Below are positions 16,861 to 25,156 of a stretch of 50,237 bases of DNA, in pieces. The notes beneath the pieces were generated by a model that saw only the letters and a program-made list of their open reading frames with translations, searched no databases and was not told the origin of the DNA. The first letter of the stretch is position 1. Every line of letters starts with the position of its first letter. The DNA lies in assembly GCA_021768705.1 (NCBI GenBank), contig JAETUG010000017.1:1-50237 (forward strand), read 5' to 3'. A program made the translations under genes and the position numbers. This DNA is from Bacillota bacterium (lineage in GTDB: Bacteria > Bacillota > Clostridia > Lachnospirales > Anaerotignaceae).

Positions 16861-17970
16861 ATGGAGAGAAAAATGAAAGTCCTCCATGTTTTGACGGACA
16901 GAAACATCGGCGGCGCAGGGCGCTGGCTATTGTATTATTTGAAATATCATGACAGAGAGAAATTTGAGGTAAAGGTATTGCTGCCCCATGACAGCCTGCT
17001 GGTGGGAGCGGTGAAAGCACTGGATGTGCCTGTCATTGCCATGGAAGAGATGGAGGATAAATCCTTTGATAAAAAGGCCATGAAGGCTTTGGGAAAGGTG
17101 TTTCGGCAGGAAAAGCCGGATATCGTCCATACCCACGCCAGCATGACAGCCCGCATGGCGGCAAGACGGGCAAAGGTACCTGCAATTTTCAATACCAAGC
17201 ACTGCATGGAAGGGGCGCCCGGTTCTTTGCCGAAAAAGATCATCCGCAGAGCCGTCAATCATCGTTACAGTGATCGCATCATCGCCGTTAGCAAGGCGGT
17301 ACGAAAAAGCATGATCGCAGGGGGAACAGACCCCAAGCAGATCGTAACGGTATATAACGGCATTGAGCGTATCCCTATCCCTACTGCAGAGGAAAAAGCG
17401 GCACTGCTGGCCTCCTTCGGCGGCAAGGAAGGAGAAAAGGCCGTAGGCATGGTTGCCAGACTGGAAGAGGTCAAAGACCATGAGACCTTCCTGCTGGGGG
17501 CGCAAAAGGTGCTGGAAAATCGAAAGGATGTCCGTTTCTATATCATCGGCGACGGCAGCCTGCGGGAGGAACTGGAAAGAAGAGCGGCAGAGCTGGGCAT
17601 CAGCGAAAACGTGACCTTTACAGGCTTTTTGCAGGATGTGGAAAAAATTGAGGCGGCATTGGATATTGCTGTCATCACTTCTAAGGCGGAGGCATTGTGC
17701 CTGTCCATTCTGGAAAGCATGATTGCAGGGATTCCTGCGGTTGGCACAGATAGTGGCGGCGTGGCAGAGGTCATCAAACATGGCGAAAACGGTTTTTTGA
17801 TCCCCGTTGGCGGCAGCGACGCTCTGGCGGAACGTCTGGAAGAGCTGCTGGCGGATGAGGAGAAGCGAAAAGCCTTTGGCGAGCAGGCGAAAAAGGAAGC
17901 GGAAAGTACCTTCCTGGCGGATAAGATGACAAGAAGAATCGAAAAACTCTATCTGGAGGCAAGAAAATGA
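16861..17970 (+). CDS. Glycosyltransferase family 4 (GT-B fold)
   Basis: A 369-residue cytoplasmic or membrane-associated retaining glycosyltransferase. The start is placed at 16861 (MERKMKVLHVLTDRNIGGAG) because GGAGG lies 9 bases upstream; a frame extension upstream overlaps the previous gene and lacks a ribosome site. The N-terminal Rossmann half has GGAGRWLLYYLKY. The C-terminal half has the GT4 signatures VGMVARLEEVKDHETFL, FTGFLQDVEKI and EALCLSILESMIAGIPAVGTDSGGVAEV, with the E-x7-E nucleotide-sugar binding element. The donor sugar is unknown. Only two bases separate it from the fusion gene stop, and its own stop overlaps the next gene by four bases, so it is firmly part of the wall-polymer operon. 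Confidence 0.9.
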   Translation: MERKMKVLHVLTDRNIGGAGRWLLYYLKYHDREKFEVKVLLPHDSLLVGAVKALDVPVIAMEEMEDKSFDKKAMKALGKVFRQEKPDIVHTHASMTARMAARRAKVPAIFNTKHCMEGAPGSLPKKIIRRAVNHRYSDRIIAVSKAVRKSMIAGGTDPKQIVTVYNGIERIPIPTAEEKAALLASFGGKEGEKAVGMVARLEEVKDHETFLLGAQKVLENRKDVRFYIIGDGSLREELERRAAELGISENVTFTGFLQDVEKIEAALDIAVITSKAEALCLSILESMIAGIPAVGTDSGGVAEVIKHGENGFLIPVGGSDALAERLEELLADEEKRKAFGEQAKKEAESTFLADKMTRRIEKLYLEARK

Positions 17971-18455
17971 AAAACAGAAAACTATTCGGTATTTTCAATA
18001 TCGTGGATATTATACTGATCCTGCTGGTCATCGCCGGGGGCATCGTCGGGGCGAAACTATTCCTGGGCGATGGCAGCCAGGTGGATACAGCGGCGGAAAC
18101 AAAGACCTATTCCTATGTAGTTATGGGAAAAGAGGTTGTGGAGGAAACGGCAAACTTCCCTGTGGTTGGGGGCAATGCCTACGAAAGTGCTACATCTACT
18201 TATTTGGGCGTGGTGAAAGAGGTAAAGGCAGAGCCTTTCACAGAGACCATGTTTAACCGCACCACAGGCAAATACGAAAAAGTGCCTGTAGCCGGTTACA
18301 GCGATATTTATGTGACCATTGAAGGGAATGGGACAGAAACAGAAAAGGATATCACAGTGGAAGGCACCACGGTAAAGGTCGGTATGGAACTGAATGTCAA
18401 AGGCAAAGGCTATGCTTTTAAGGGCATTGTCATGGAAGTAAGGGATGGTGAGTGA
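17967..18455 (+). CDS. DUF4330 family membrane-anchored protein (copy A)
   Basis: A 162-residue protein of the DUF4330 type. A short basic N-terminus leads into one membrane helix (about residues 9-30, FNIVDIILILLVIAGGIVGAKLF), followed by an extracytoplasmic beta-rich domain with TYSYVVMGKEVVEE and SDIYVTIEGNG. No catalytic motif is visible. Members are often encoded among polysaccharide genes of Clostridia, and a role in polymer export or assembly has been guessed but not shown. The start overlaps the glycosyltransferase stop by four bases (ATGA). A paralogue follows at once. Confidence 0.75.
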   Translation: MKNRKLFGIFNIVDIILILLVIAGGIVGAKLFLGDGSQVDTAAETKTYSYVVMGKEVVEETANFPVVGGNAYESATSTYLGVVKEVKAEPFTETMFNRTTGKYEKVPVAGYSDIYVTIEGNGTETEKDITVEGTTVKVGMELNVKGKGYAFKGIVMEVRDGE

Positions 18456-18456
18456 T

Positions 18457-18933
18457 ATGGCAAAGAGAAGACCGAATATTGTAGATATCCTCATTATCGT
18501 TGTCATCGTTGCATTGTGCGCCGTGGCGGTGTTGAAATTCGGTGTGGTGAACAAGCAGGAATCTGCAGGGGTGAATGCTTCCACGGAACAGAGAACCTAT
18601 ACGGCTTTCATCGATGAAGTCCGTATGGCGACGGTCAACGCCTTTCATGAAGGGGACAAGATCTTTGATGAAAAAACAGGCATCTGTTTGGGCACCATTA
18701 CAAAGGTGGATCACAAGCCTTTTATGAAGAACGTCCTGCAGAATGATGGCACCATCGCAGCGGTGGAATTTCCTGATTACTATAGTGTGACACTGACCAT
18801 CGAAGGCCCTGTCATCGAAAAGGAAGAGGGTTATTTTGTGGAAGGTATTGTGGAAATGAAGGCAAATTCTGAAATGAATGTGGTAACAAAATATGCGAAA
18901 CCCGTTATGAAGATCACAAGCATTCAAGAATAA
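18457..18933 (+). CDS. DUF4330 family membrane-anchored protein (copy B)
   Basis: A 158-residue paralogue of the preceding protein with the same plan: basic start MAKRRPNIVDIL, one membrane helix (about 7-27), then an outer domain with RTYTAFIDEVRMATVNAF and YSVTLTIEGPVIEKEEGY. Both share the NIVDI phrase at the membrane boundary, pointing to a tandem duplication that has since diverged strongly. The start at 18457 is preferred; another ATG at 18445 lies within the end of copy A. The pair may form a heteromer; this is inference from adjacency. Confidence 0.74.
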   Translation: MAKRRPNIVDILIIVVIVALCAVAVLKFGVVNKQESAGVNASTEQRTYTAFIDEVRMATVNAFHEGDKIFDEKTGICLGTITKVDHKPFMKNVLQNDGTIAAVEFPDYYSVTLTIEGPVIEKEEGYFVEGIVEMKANSEMNVVTKYAKPVMKITSIQE

Positions 18934-18948
18934 ACAGGGGGGCAGCTT

Positions 18949-21192
18949 ATGAAAAAGTATAAAATTTTGATGGCTCTGATGGGCTTGGAGATCGGCGGGG
19001 CAGAGACCCACGTTGTGGAGCTTTCCAAGGAGCTGAAAAAACAGGGCTATGATATCATCGTCGCTTCTAATGGCGGCGTATATGAGAAGGAACTGGCAGA
19101 AGCGGGCATCCGCCACTATCAGGTGCCTCTGAACCAGAGAAATGTACTGAAAATGGCTCGTTCCTATTTCATGCTGAAAAAAATCATCAAAGAGGAAAAG
19201 GTGGATATCGTCCATTCCCATGCCCGTATTCCAAGTTTTGTCTGCGGTCTGCTGAAGGTCCGCATGAAAAATGCCTTTACCTTTGTGACTTCCGCCCATT
19301 GGGTATTCTACACAGGCATGGGCCTGAAATATCTCTCCAACTGGGGGCAGAAGGTGGTTGCGGTCAGCGATGATATTCGGGATTATCTGATGGAAAACTA
19401 CCGTGTGCGTTACGAAGATATTTTCGTGACCATCAATGGCATCGATACAGAAAAATTCTCTCCGAATACAGACAAGAGCAGGATTTGTGCAGAATTTGGT
19501 CTGAAGGAAGGAGAACCAACATTGGTTTATGTCAGCCGTATGGATGAAAGCCGTGCCTTGGTGGCAAGACAGCTGATCGCTTTGGGGCCCAAGCTGGCGA
19601 AAGCCATTCCCGGGCTGAAAATGCTGATCGTCGGCGGCGGTGACGTATATGATGAACTGCTGGAAAAAACGAAAGAAGCCAATGCTGTCATCGGCAGGGA
19701 ATGTATCACTATGACCGGCGGCAGAACAGATATCAATGAATTGGTGGCTGTGGGCGATGTATTCGTTGGGGTCAGCCGTGCGGCACTGGAAGCCATGGCG
19801 GCGGAAAAACTCGTTATTGTAGCAGGGAATGAAGGCTATATCGGTCTGTTTGGGGAGGATAAGCTGAAACTGGCGCAGGAAAACAACTTCTGCTGCCGTG
19901 GCTGCGAGCTTTCCAGTGAAGAACTGCTCTACAAAGATGTAGTCCATGCCTTCAACGACCTGACCGATGCGGAACGCCAGCAAATGGGTGCCTATGGCAG
20001 ACAGGTCATCTTCGAATATTATTCCGTAACCAAAATGGCAGGAGACTGTATCTGTGCCTATCAGGCGGCATGGAAGGAGACCCATGTACCGCAGTATAAT
20101 GTGGTGATGAGCGGCTATTACGGCTTCAATAACACCGGCGATGAAGCCATCATGCTTTCCATGCACAAGAATATTCAGGAGATAGGCGATAATTACCATA
20201 TCACCGTCCTGTCCAATAAACCCCAGGAAACCAAGGAGAAATATGGGATAGAAGCGGTTTATCGCTTTGGTGTGCGGGATGTGCTCCGTGCCATCAAAAA
20301 TTGTGATGTGCTTCTTTCCGGCGGCGGTTCTCTCCTGCAGGACAGCACCTCTACCCGTTCCCTGATGTATTATCTTTCCATCACAGCTACTGCGAAGATG
20401 ATGCGGAAAAAGGTCATGCTTTATGCCAACGGCATTGGTCCTGTCAGCGGTAAGCGCAATCGCAGATTGGTGAAGCAGGTGGTCAATAAAGCCGACCTGA
20501 TCACATTGAGAGAAGAAAATTCCTATGAAGAACTGCTTTCTATGGGTGTGAACCCCAAGAAATGCTTTGTTACAGCCGATCCCGTATTTACTATGGACGG
20601 CATTGGTGCGGAAGAATCACAGGCAATCCTGCAAAAAGAAGGCGTACCTACGGATAAGCCCATGGTAGTGGTTTCTGTCCGCAACTGGAAGGATATGGAT
20701 AAGTTTATCGGCAGATTTGCGGAAATGTGTGATATCATCGTGGAAAAATACGACAGAAATATTGTGTTCCTGGGGATGCAGATGCCCAATGATATCACAG
20801 TCAGCGAAAAAGTACGTAAGAAAATGAAGCAGGATGCTTATATTTTAAAGGGAAATTATTCTCCCTATGAAGTCATGGGCATCATTTCCCAGGCAGATTT
20901 CATTCTGAGTATGCGCCTGCATACGCTGATCTTCGCCGCAAGACAGCGGGTGCCTCTCATCGGCTTTATTTATGATCCCAAGATCGAATATTATTTGGAA
21001 AAACTGGATATGCCCAGCGGCGGCAAGCTGAAGGAATTTGATCGGGAAAAAACACTGGCATTGGTGGATGATGTCATCAACCATAAAGATGTATATGTGG
21101 CGAAGCTGGAAAAGAAGGAACTGGAACTGGAAAAGATGGCGCACAGAAACGAAAAATATCTGGTGAAACTGTTGGAACACAGAAAGAAATAA
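18949..21192 (+). CDS. csaB: Fusion protein: GT4 glycosyltransferase + CsaB polysaccharide pyruvyl transferase
   Basis: A 747-residue two-domain protein. Residues ~1-375 are a GT-B glycosyltransferase (MALMGLEIGGAETHVVELSKEL, then VYVSRMDESRALVARQ and GVSRAALEAMAAEKLVIVAG). From about residue 385 a complete CsaB begins with the hallmark VMSGYYGFNNTGDEAIM and runs to the end, with LLSGGGSLLQDSTSTRS and SMRLHTLIFAARQRVPLIGF, including the conserved Arg-His of the pyruvyl transferase family. CsaB transfers pyruvate from PEP to ManNAc-type residues of secondary wall polymers, the ligand of SLH-domain surface proteins. In Bacillus csaB is a separate ~370-residue gene. Fusion to a glycosyltransferase suggests pyruvylation coupled to chain synthesis. 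A G-rich site (GGGGGG) precedes the ATG. Confidence 0.9.
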   Translation: MKKYKILMALMGLEIGGAETHVVELSKELKKQGYDIIVASNGGVYEKELAEAGIRHYQVPLNQRNVLKMARSYFMLKKIIKEEKVDIVHSHARIPSFVCGLLKVRMKNAFTFVTSAHWVFYTGMGLKYLSNWGQKVVAVSDDIRDYLMENYRVRYEDIFVTINGIDTEKFSPNTDKSRICAEFGLKEGEPTLVYVSRMDESRALVARQLIALGPKLAKAIPGLKMLIVGGGDVYDELLEKTKEANAVIGRECITMTGGRTDINELVAVGDVFVGVSRAALEAMAAEKLVIVAGNEGYIGLFGEDKLKLAQENNFCCRGCELSSEELLYKDVVHAFNDLTDAERQQMGAYGRQVIFEYYSVTKMAGDCICAYQAAWKETHVPQYNVVMSGYYGFNNTGDEAIMLSMHKNIQEIGDNYHITVLSNKPQETKEKYGIEAVYRFGVRDVLRAIKNCDVLLSGGGSLLQDSTSTRSLMYYLSITATAKMMRKKVMLYANGIGPVSGKRNRRLVKQVVNKADLITLREENSYEELLSMGVNPKKCFVTADPVFTMDGIGAEESQAILQKEGVPTDKPMVVVSVRNWKDMDKFIGRFAEMCDIIVEKYDRNIVFLGMQMPNDITVSEKVRKKMKQDAYILKGNYSPYEVMGIISQADFILSMRLHTLIFAARQRVPLIGFIYDPKIEYYLEKLDMPSGGKLKEFDREKTLALVDDVINHKDVYVAKLEKKELELEKMAHRNEKYLVKLLEHRKK

Positions 21193-21204
21193 GGGGTGTT
21201 TGGA

Positions 21205-21933
21205 ATGAGCAAAAAAACACATGTGTTAGGGGTACCTTTTGATACAGTGACAATGGAACAGGCTGTGGCAAAGGCAAAAAAGATGCTTACGGAAGAGGGA
21301 CAGCATTTCATCTGCACACCAAATCCCGAAATCGTTATGGAAGCCCGGAAGGATAAAGAACTGATGAATATCCTGCATGAGGCAGATATGGTGATCCCTG
21401 ACGGCATCGGTGTCGTTTGGGCATCCAAATACAGTGAGACCCGCCTGACAGAACGGGTGGCAGGCTATGACCTGACCCAGAACCTGATGGCAGAGCTGGC
21501 TGCAACAGGACAGACCTTCTATTTCTTTGGGGGTGCCCCCGGCGTGGCATCTGCCGCTGCCAGGATGATGATGAAAAAATACCCCGGTCTGAAGGTGGTC
21601 GGTGTACACAACGGCTACTTCGATGAAAAAGAAGAAAAGAAGATCATCCAAGACATAAAAACAAAATTCCCGTCCATACTGTTAGTAGGATTGGGCGCAC
21701 CCAAGCAGGAAAAATGGATCTATGACAATATTCGTCTGGTTGGGGCGAAGGTAGCCATCGGCGTTGGCGGCAGCTTTGACGTTATGGCAGGCAATGTGAA
21801 GCGGGCACCGAAAATCTTTCGGAAGCTGGGTCTGGAATGGTTCTACCGCCTCATTACACAGCCTACAAGATGGAGACGTATGATGCGTCTGCCCAAATTT
21901 GCGCTGACAGTCCTGAAAACAAAGGGACGTTGA
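21205..21933 (+). CDS. tagA: WecG/TagA/CpsF family glycosyltransferase (GT26)
   Basis: A 242-residue enzyme of the TagA family, which adds N-acetylmannosamine to GlcNAc-PP-undecaprenol, the second step in many wall polymers. Motifs seen: TPNPEIVMEARKD (with the catalytic-region Thr-Pro-Asn), IPDGIGVVWASK with the conserved Asp, FFGGAPGVA, and the C-terminal GVGGSFDVMAGNVKRAPKIF plus LEWFYRLITQPTRWRRM. The C-terminal basic stretch normally contacts the membrane. The start at 21205 is chosen for AAGGGG eight bases upstream. ManNAc-containing polymer fits the CsaB partner encoded just before, since CsaB pyruvylates ManNAc. Confidence 0.93.
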   Translation: MSKKTHVLGVPFDTVTMEQAVAKAKKMLTEEGQHFICTPNPEIVMEARKDKELMNILHEADMVIPDGIGVVWASKYSETRLTERVAGYDLTQNLMAELAATGQTFYFFGGAPGVASAAARMMMKKYPGLKVVGVHNGYFDEKEEKKIIQDIKTKFPSILLVGLGAPKQEKWIYDNIRLVGAKVAIGVGGSFDVMAGNVKRAPKIFRKLGLEWFYRLITQPTRWRRMMRLPKFALTVLKTKGR

Positions 21934-21967
21934 TAGACTTTTGAGCAAAAGCGTCCCGAAAGGGACG
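21924..21967 (+). promoter_or_regulatory. Mutually exclusive hairpins between tagA and yitT-like gene
   Basis: CGTCCC (21952-21957) can pair with GGGACG on either side: upstream at 21924-21929 (within the end of the tagA frame) or downstream at 21962-21967. The downstream option is a tight GAAA-tetraloop hairpin abutting the GAGG ribosome site of the next gene (21969-21972). Such a switch could tie yitT translation to ribosome passage through tagA. Seen: the complementarity; inferred: the function. Confidence 0.45.
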
Positions 21968-21974
21968 TGAGGAT

Positions 21975-22829
21975 ATGAAAAAATTAAAAAAGAGGGATTG
22001 GTTCTATCTGATCGCCGGTACGGCCTTAATGGCCATTGGCGCAGAGGGGTTTTTCGAACATGCGGACCTGGTTGCCGGCGGCATCACGGGTATTGGCATT
22101 ATGCTGGACGCATGGACACAGGCGCAGTTTGGGCTGCATATACCCCTTTGGTTCGTAAACATCGTGCTGAACGCCCCTCTTTTTTTATTGGCTTGGAAAA
22201 AGAAGGGGAAAGCCTTCATGGGGCGCAGTGTTTTGACGGCGGCGTTGTTTTCCCTGATGCTGTATGTGGAGGAATTGTTCCCCCTTTACAGTAAAGACCC
22301 TTTGCTGGCAGCGGTATTTGGCGGGGTCTTTCTGGGGATCGGCTTGGGGCTGGTGCTTTCGGTGGATGCCACAACGGGCGGTGTGGATCTGGCAGCTACA
22401 TTGCTGCATACAAAATTCCGTTCTGTTTCCATTCAGAAATTTATTTTTATATTGGATGCGACTGTTATTTTGGCGGGCATCGCATTGTTCGGGGTGGAGA
22501 AGGGGCTGTATGCGATTTTGGCGGTATATGTCACCGATCAGTTTATCGATCTGGTGATCGAAGGGATGAATTATGCCAAGGCGGCATGGATCATTTCTGA
22601 TAAAAATGATGAGATCGCCGTGGCACTTTTGACAGATTTGAGCAGAGGGGTTACGGCATTTTCGGCAACGGGAAAATACACCAGTCAGGAACGGGAAGTG
22701 CTCTTTTGTGTTTTTTCTCAAAAGGAAGTCCACTCCGTCAAAAGCATTATTATGAATATCGACCGAAATGCCTTTTTCCTTTTGACGGATGTACGGGAAG
22801 TTTTGGGTAAGGGATTTCAGGAAGAGTAA
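21975..22829 (+). CDS. YitT family membrane protein (DUF161 + DUF2179)
   Basis: A 284-residue integral membrane protein. Five or so hydrophobic segments with the YitT pattern occur in residues 1-190: GFFEHADLVAGGITGIGIML, the glycine-rich FGGVFLGIGLGLVLSVDATTGGVDLAATL, and the family phrase VTDQFIDLVIEGMNYAKAAWIISD. A soluble C-terminal DUF2179 domain (about 205-284) ends with VKSIIMNIDRNAFFLLTDVREVLGKGF. The family is common in Firmicutes and its transport substrate is unknown. It is the last gene of the envelope operon, 41 bp after tagA. Confidence 0.9.
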   Translation: MKKLKKRDWFYLIAGTALMAIGAEGFFEHADLVAGGITGIGIMLDAWTQAQFGLHIPLWFVNIVLNAPLFLLAWKKKGKAFMGRSVLTAALFSLMLYVEELFPLYSKDPLLAAVFGGVFLGIGLGLVLSVDATTGGVDLAATLLHTKFRSVSIQKFIFILDATVILAGIALFGVEKGLYAILAVYVTDQFIDLVIEGMNYAKAAWIISDKNDEIAVALLTDLSRGVTAFSATGKYTSQEREVLFCVFSQKEVHSVKSIIMNIDRNAFFLLTDVREVLGKGFQEE

Positions 22830-22896
22830 AAAATGACGTCTGATTTGATTCGGAAATATACTTTTTTTATCCCAATCAGAGGAAATCAAGAGTCAG

Positions 22897-22930
22897 TTTC
22901 CATAAAAAATGTGATCTGTTTTTATGGAAA
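22897..22930 (+). terminator. Hairpin ending the envelope operon
   Basis: TTTCCATAAAAA (22897-22908) pairs perfectly with TTTTTATGGAAA (22919-22930), loop of 10. It lies 68 bp past the yitT-like stop. No separate T tract follows, so terminator is the likely but not certain role. A smaller hairpin CCTC/GAGG with five T (about 23024-23044) follows in the leader of the next gene. Confidence 0.55.
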
Positions 22931-23121
22931 AATCAAGAGCAAAGAGATTTTGACTGTTTTTTTTCGATTTCCTCTTTCTTTTTTTGGCATTTTGTTATAA
23001 AATGGGTTTAGGTGAATTTGATACCTCGTGAGAAAGAGGTTTTTAGGCATTTTATACAGTATTCTTTGGAAATAAAAAAGTGTCGGGAAAAGAATCAGAA
23101 AAAAGTATTGAGGTGAGGGCG

Positions 23122-24213
23122 ATGATTTCAAATCAGATTTTGCAGAGCACTATTGATGGATTGAAAAACATCACACGCAAGGAATTGAGCGTAGTGGAAA
23201 AAGAGGGCAAGGTAATTGCCACAACAGAAGAAAATATGATCGGCCGTCAGATCGACGCTGTGGAAAATTTCATCAGTTCCCCTGCGGAAAGCCAGCTGAT
23301 CCTGGGCTATCAGTATTTTAAAATTTACGATAATGGTGTACCCGAATATGTTATCCAGGTAAAAGGGGAGGATGAAGCCGGCTATCAGATCGGCAAGATC
23401 GCCGCATTCCAGATCCAGAGCCTGCTGGTTGCATATAAAGAAAGATATGATAAAGATAACTTCATCAAAAACCTGCTGCTGGATAACCTGCTGCTGGTAG
23501 ATATCTATAGCCGTGCAAAAAAGCTGCACATTGAAAATAACGTACATCGCATTGTTTACCTGATCGAAACCAATATCGATAAGGAAATGAACGTGGTAGA
23601 GATTGTCCGCAGCATTTTCCCTGCAAAAACAAAGGACTTTGTCACTGCGGTAGATGAACACAGCATTATTCTGGTAAAAGAATTGCGGGAAAAAGAAACA
23701 GCGGAAGAGATCGACCGTATTGCAAAGACCATCGAAGAAACATTGAATGTGGAAACCAATAGCCATGTTTATATTTCCAGCGGTACGATCGTCAGCGATT
23801 TGAAGGATGTTTCCCGTTCCTTTAAGGAAGCAAAGATGGCTCTGGAAGTCGGCAAGATTTTTGAAACAGATAAATTTATCGTGAATTACGAAAAACTGGG
23901 CATCGGCCGTCTGATCTATCAGCTGCCTCTGCCTCTGTGCCGTATGTTCATCAAAGAAGTGCTTCATGGCCTGACGATGGATGATTTCGATGATGAAACA
24001 TTGGCAACAGTCAATAAATTCTTCGAAAACAACCTGAATGTTTCCGAAACCAGCCGTCAGCTGTATATCCACAGAAATACACTGGTTTACAGACTGGATA
24101 AGCTGCAGAAGATGACGGGGCTGGATCTGAGAAACTTCGATGATGCGATCATCTTCAAGATCACACTGATGGTAAGCAAATACATGATCTATATGGATAA
24201 AATGGCATATTGA
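23122..24213 (+). CDS. CdaR/PucR-type transcriptional regulator
   Basis: A 363-residue regulator. Residues ~1-125 form the putative sugar-diacid recognition domain (MISNQILQSTIDGLKNITRKELSVVEKEG and GRQIDAVENFISSPAESQ). A central GGDEF-like or linker domain follows. The C-terminal PucR-type helix-turn-helix lies at about 300-360 (LNVSETSRQLYIHRNTLVYRLDKLQKMTGLDLRNFDDA). The ATG at 23122 has GAGGTGAGGG before it; an upstream GTG at 23080 lacks a good site. In several Clostridia a regulator of this type precedes ftsEX, as here, but a terminator and a separate ftsE promoter lie between, so it is its own transcription unit. The inducer is unknown. Confidence 0.85.
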   Translation: MISNQILQSTIDGLKNITRKELSVVEKEGKVIATTEENMIGRQIDAVENFISSPAESQLILGYQYFKIYDNGVPEYVIQVKGEDEAGYQIGKIAAFQIQSLLVAYKERYDKDNFIKNLLLDNLLLVDIYSRAKKLHIENNVHRIVYLIETNIDKEMNVVEIVRSIFPAKTKDFVTAVDEHSIILVKELREKETAEEIDRIAKTIEETLNVETNSHVYISSGTIVSDLKDVSRSFKEAKMALEVGKIFETDKFIVNYEKLGIGRLIYQLPLPLCRMFIKEVLHGLTMDDFDDETLATVNKFFENNLNVSETSRQLYIHRNTLVYRLDKLQKMTGLDLRNFDDAIIFKITLMVSKYMIYMDKMAY

Positions 24214-24264
24214 TGAAGGCGTCGACATTCTTTGCCAAAATCAAAATTTCATAGTAAGAGGGAT

Positions 24265-24292
24265 AAGGGCGAGTATTTTCTCGCCCTTTTTT
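24265..24292 (+). terminator. Terminator of the CdaR-type regulator gene
   Basis: GGGCGAG (24267-24273) pairs with CTCGCCC (24280-24286), loop of 6, and six T follow. Confidence 0.93.
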
Positions 24293-24357
24293 ATGAAAAT
24301 TCTGTGAAAATTAAGGTGATTTTAATAAAAATGAGGATTTTAGGGCATTTATGCCTC

Positions 24358-24386
24358 TTGTTCTGGCTTTTTGTTTATGGTATAAT
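24358..24386 (+). promoter_or_regulatory. Promoter of ftsE-ftsX
   Basis: TTGTTC (24358-24363), a 17-bp spacer and TATAAT (24381-24386) lie 84 bp before ftsE. Confidence 0.7.
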
Positions 24387-24469
24387 CAAAAACTGTGTAA
24401 AGGCGAAAAAAGCAGAGTTCCGTCGAATTTTTTAAGATAGAAAAATTTTCAGAAAGAGGGAGATACGTT

Positions 24470-25156
24470 ATGATCCATATGAATAACGTAACAAAAGTGT
24501 ATCCCAATGGTTCTACCGGTGTGGAGAACATCAACCTGCATATCAACAAAGGTGAATTTGTATTTATTGTTGGTTCCAGCGGTTCCGGTAAATCCACACT
24601 GATGAAGCTTCTTTTGAAAGAGCTGGACCCGACCGAAGGGGATATCGTTATCAACAGAGTGAAAACAAACGAATTGAGCAGAAAGCAGATCCCTTATCTG
24701 CGCCGCAATCTGGGCGTAGTATTCCAGGATTTCCGTCTGCTGCCCAATAAGACCGTATATGAAAACGTGGCTTTCGCCATGCGTGTCATTGAAGCCCCTA
24801 GCCGTATCATTCGCAGAAATGTGCCTGCAGTACTGGCATTGGTGGGCCTTGGGAAAAAAGGCAGAAGCTATCCCAACCAGCTTTCTGGCGGGGAACAGCA
24901 GAGAACCGCTTTGGCCAGAGCCATCGTAAACAATCCCCCCATCCTCATCTGTGATGAACCTACGGGGAATCTGGACCCTGAAACAGCAGATGGTATCATG
25001 CAGCTGTTGGACGATATCAACAAACGTGGTACTACCATCGTAATGGCGACCCATGCAAGGGATATCGTAGATGCCATGCAGAAGCGTGTGGTTACCCTGC
25101 AGAATGGACACATTGTAAGAGATATAGAAAAAGGTGGTTATAGCGATGAGGCCTAG
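24470..25156 (+). CDS. ftsE: Cell-division ABC transporter ATP-binding protein FtsE
   Basis: A 228-residue ATPase that works with FtsX to activate peptidoglycan hydrolases at the septum or side wall. It starts MIHMNNVTKVYPNGSTGVEN, typical of FtsE. Walker A is GSSGSGKST (residues 35-43), the signature LSGGEQQR and Walker B ILICDEPTGNLD are all present, with the switch His in MATHARDIV. The length is normal for the family. RBS AGAGGGAG precedes the ATG. It overlaps ftsX by 11 bases, the classic coupled arrangement. Confidence 0.96.
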   Translation: MIHMNNVTKVYPNGSTGVENINLHINKGEFVFIVGSSGSGKSTLMKLLLKELDPTEGDIVINRVKTNELSRKQIPYLRRNLGVVFQDFRLLPNKTVYENVAFAMRVIEAPSRIIRRNVPAVLALVGLGKKGRSYPNQLSGGEQQRTALARAIVNNPPILICDEPTGNLDPETADGIMQLLDDINKRGTTIVMATHARDIVDAMQKRVVTLQNGHIVRDIEKGGYSDEA

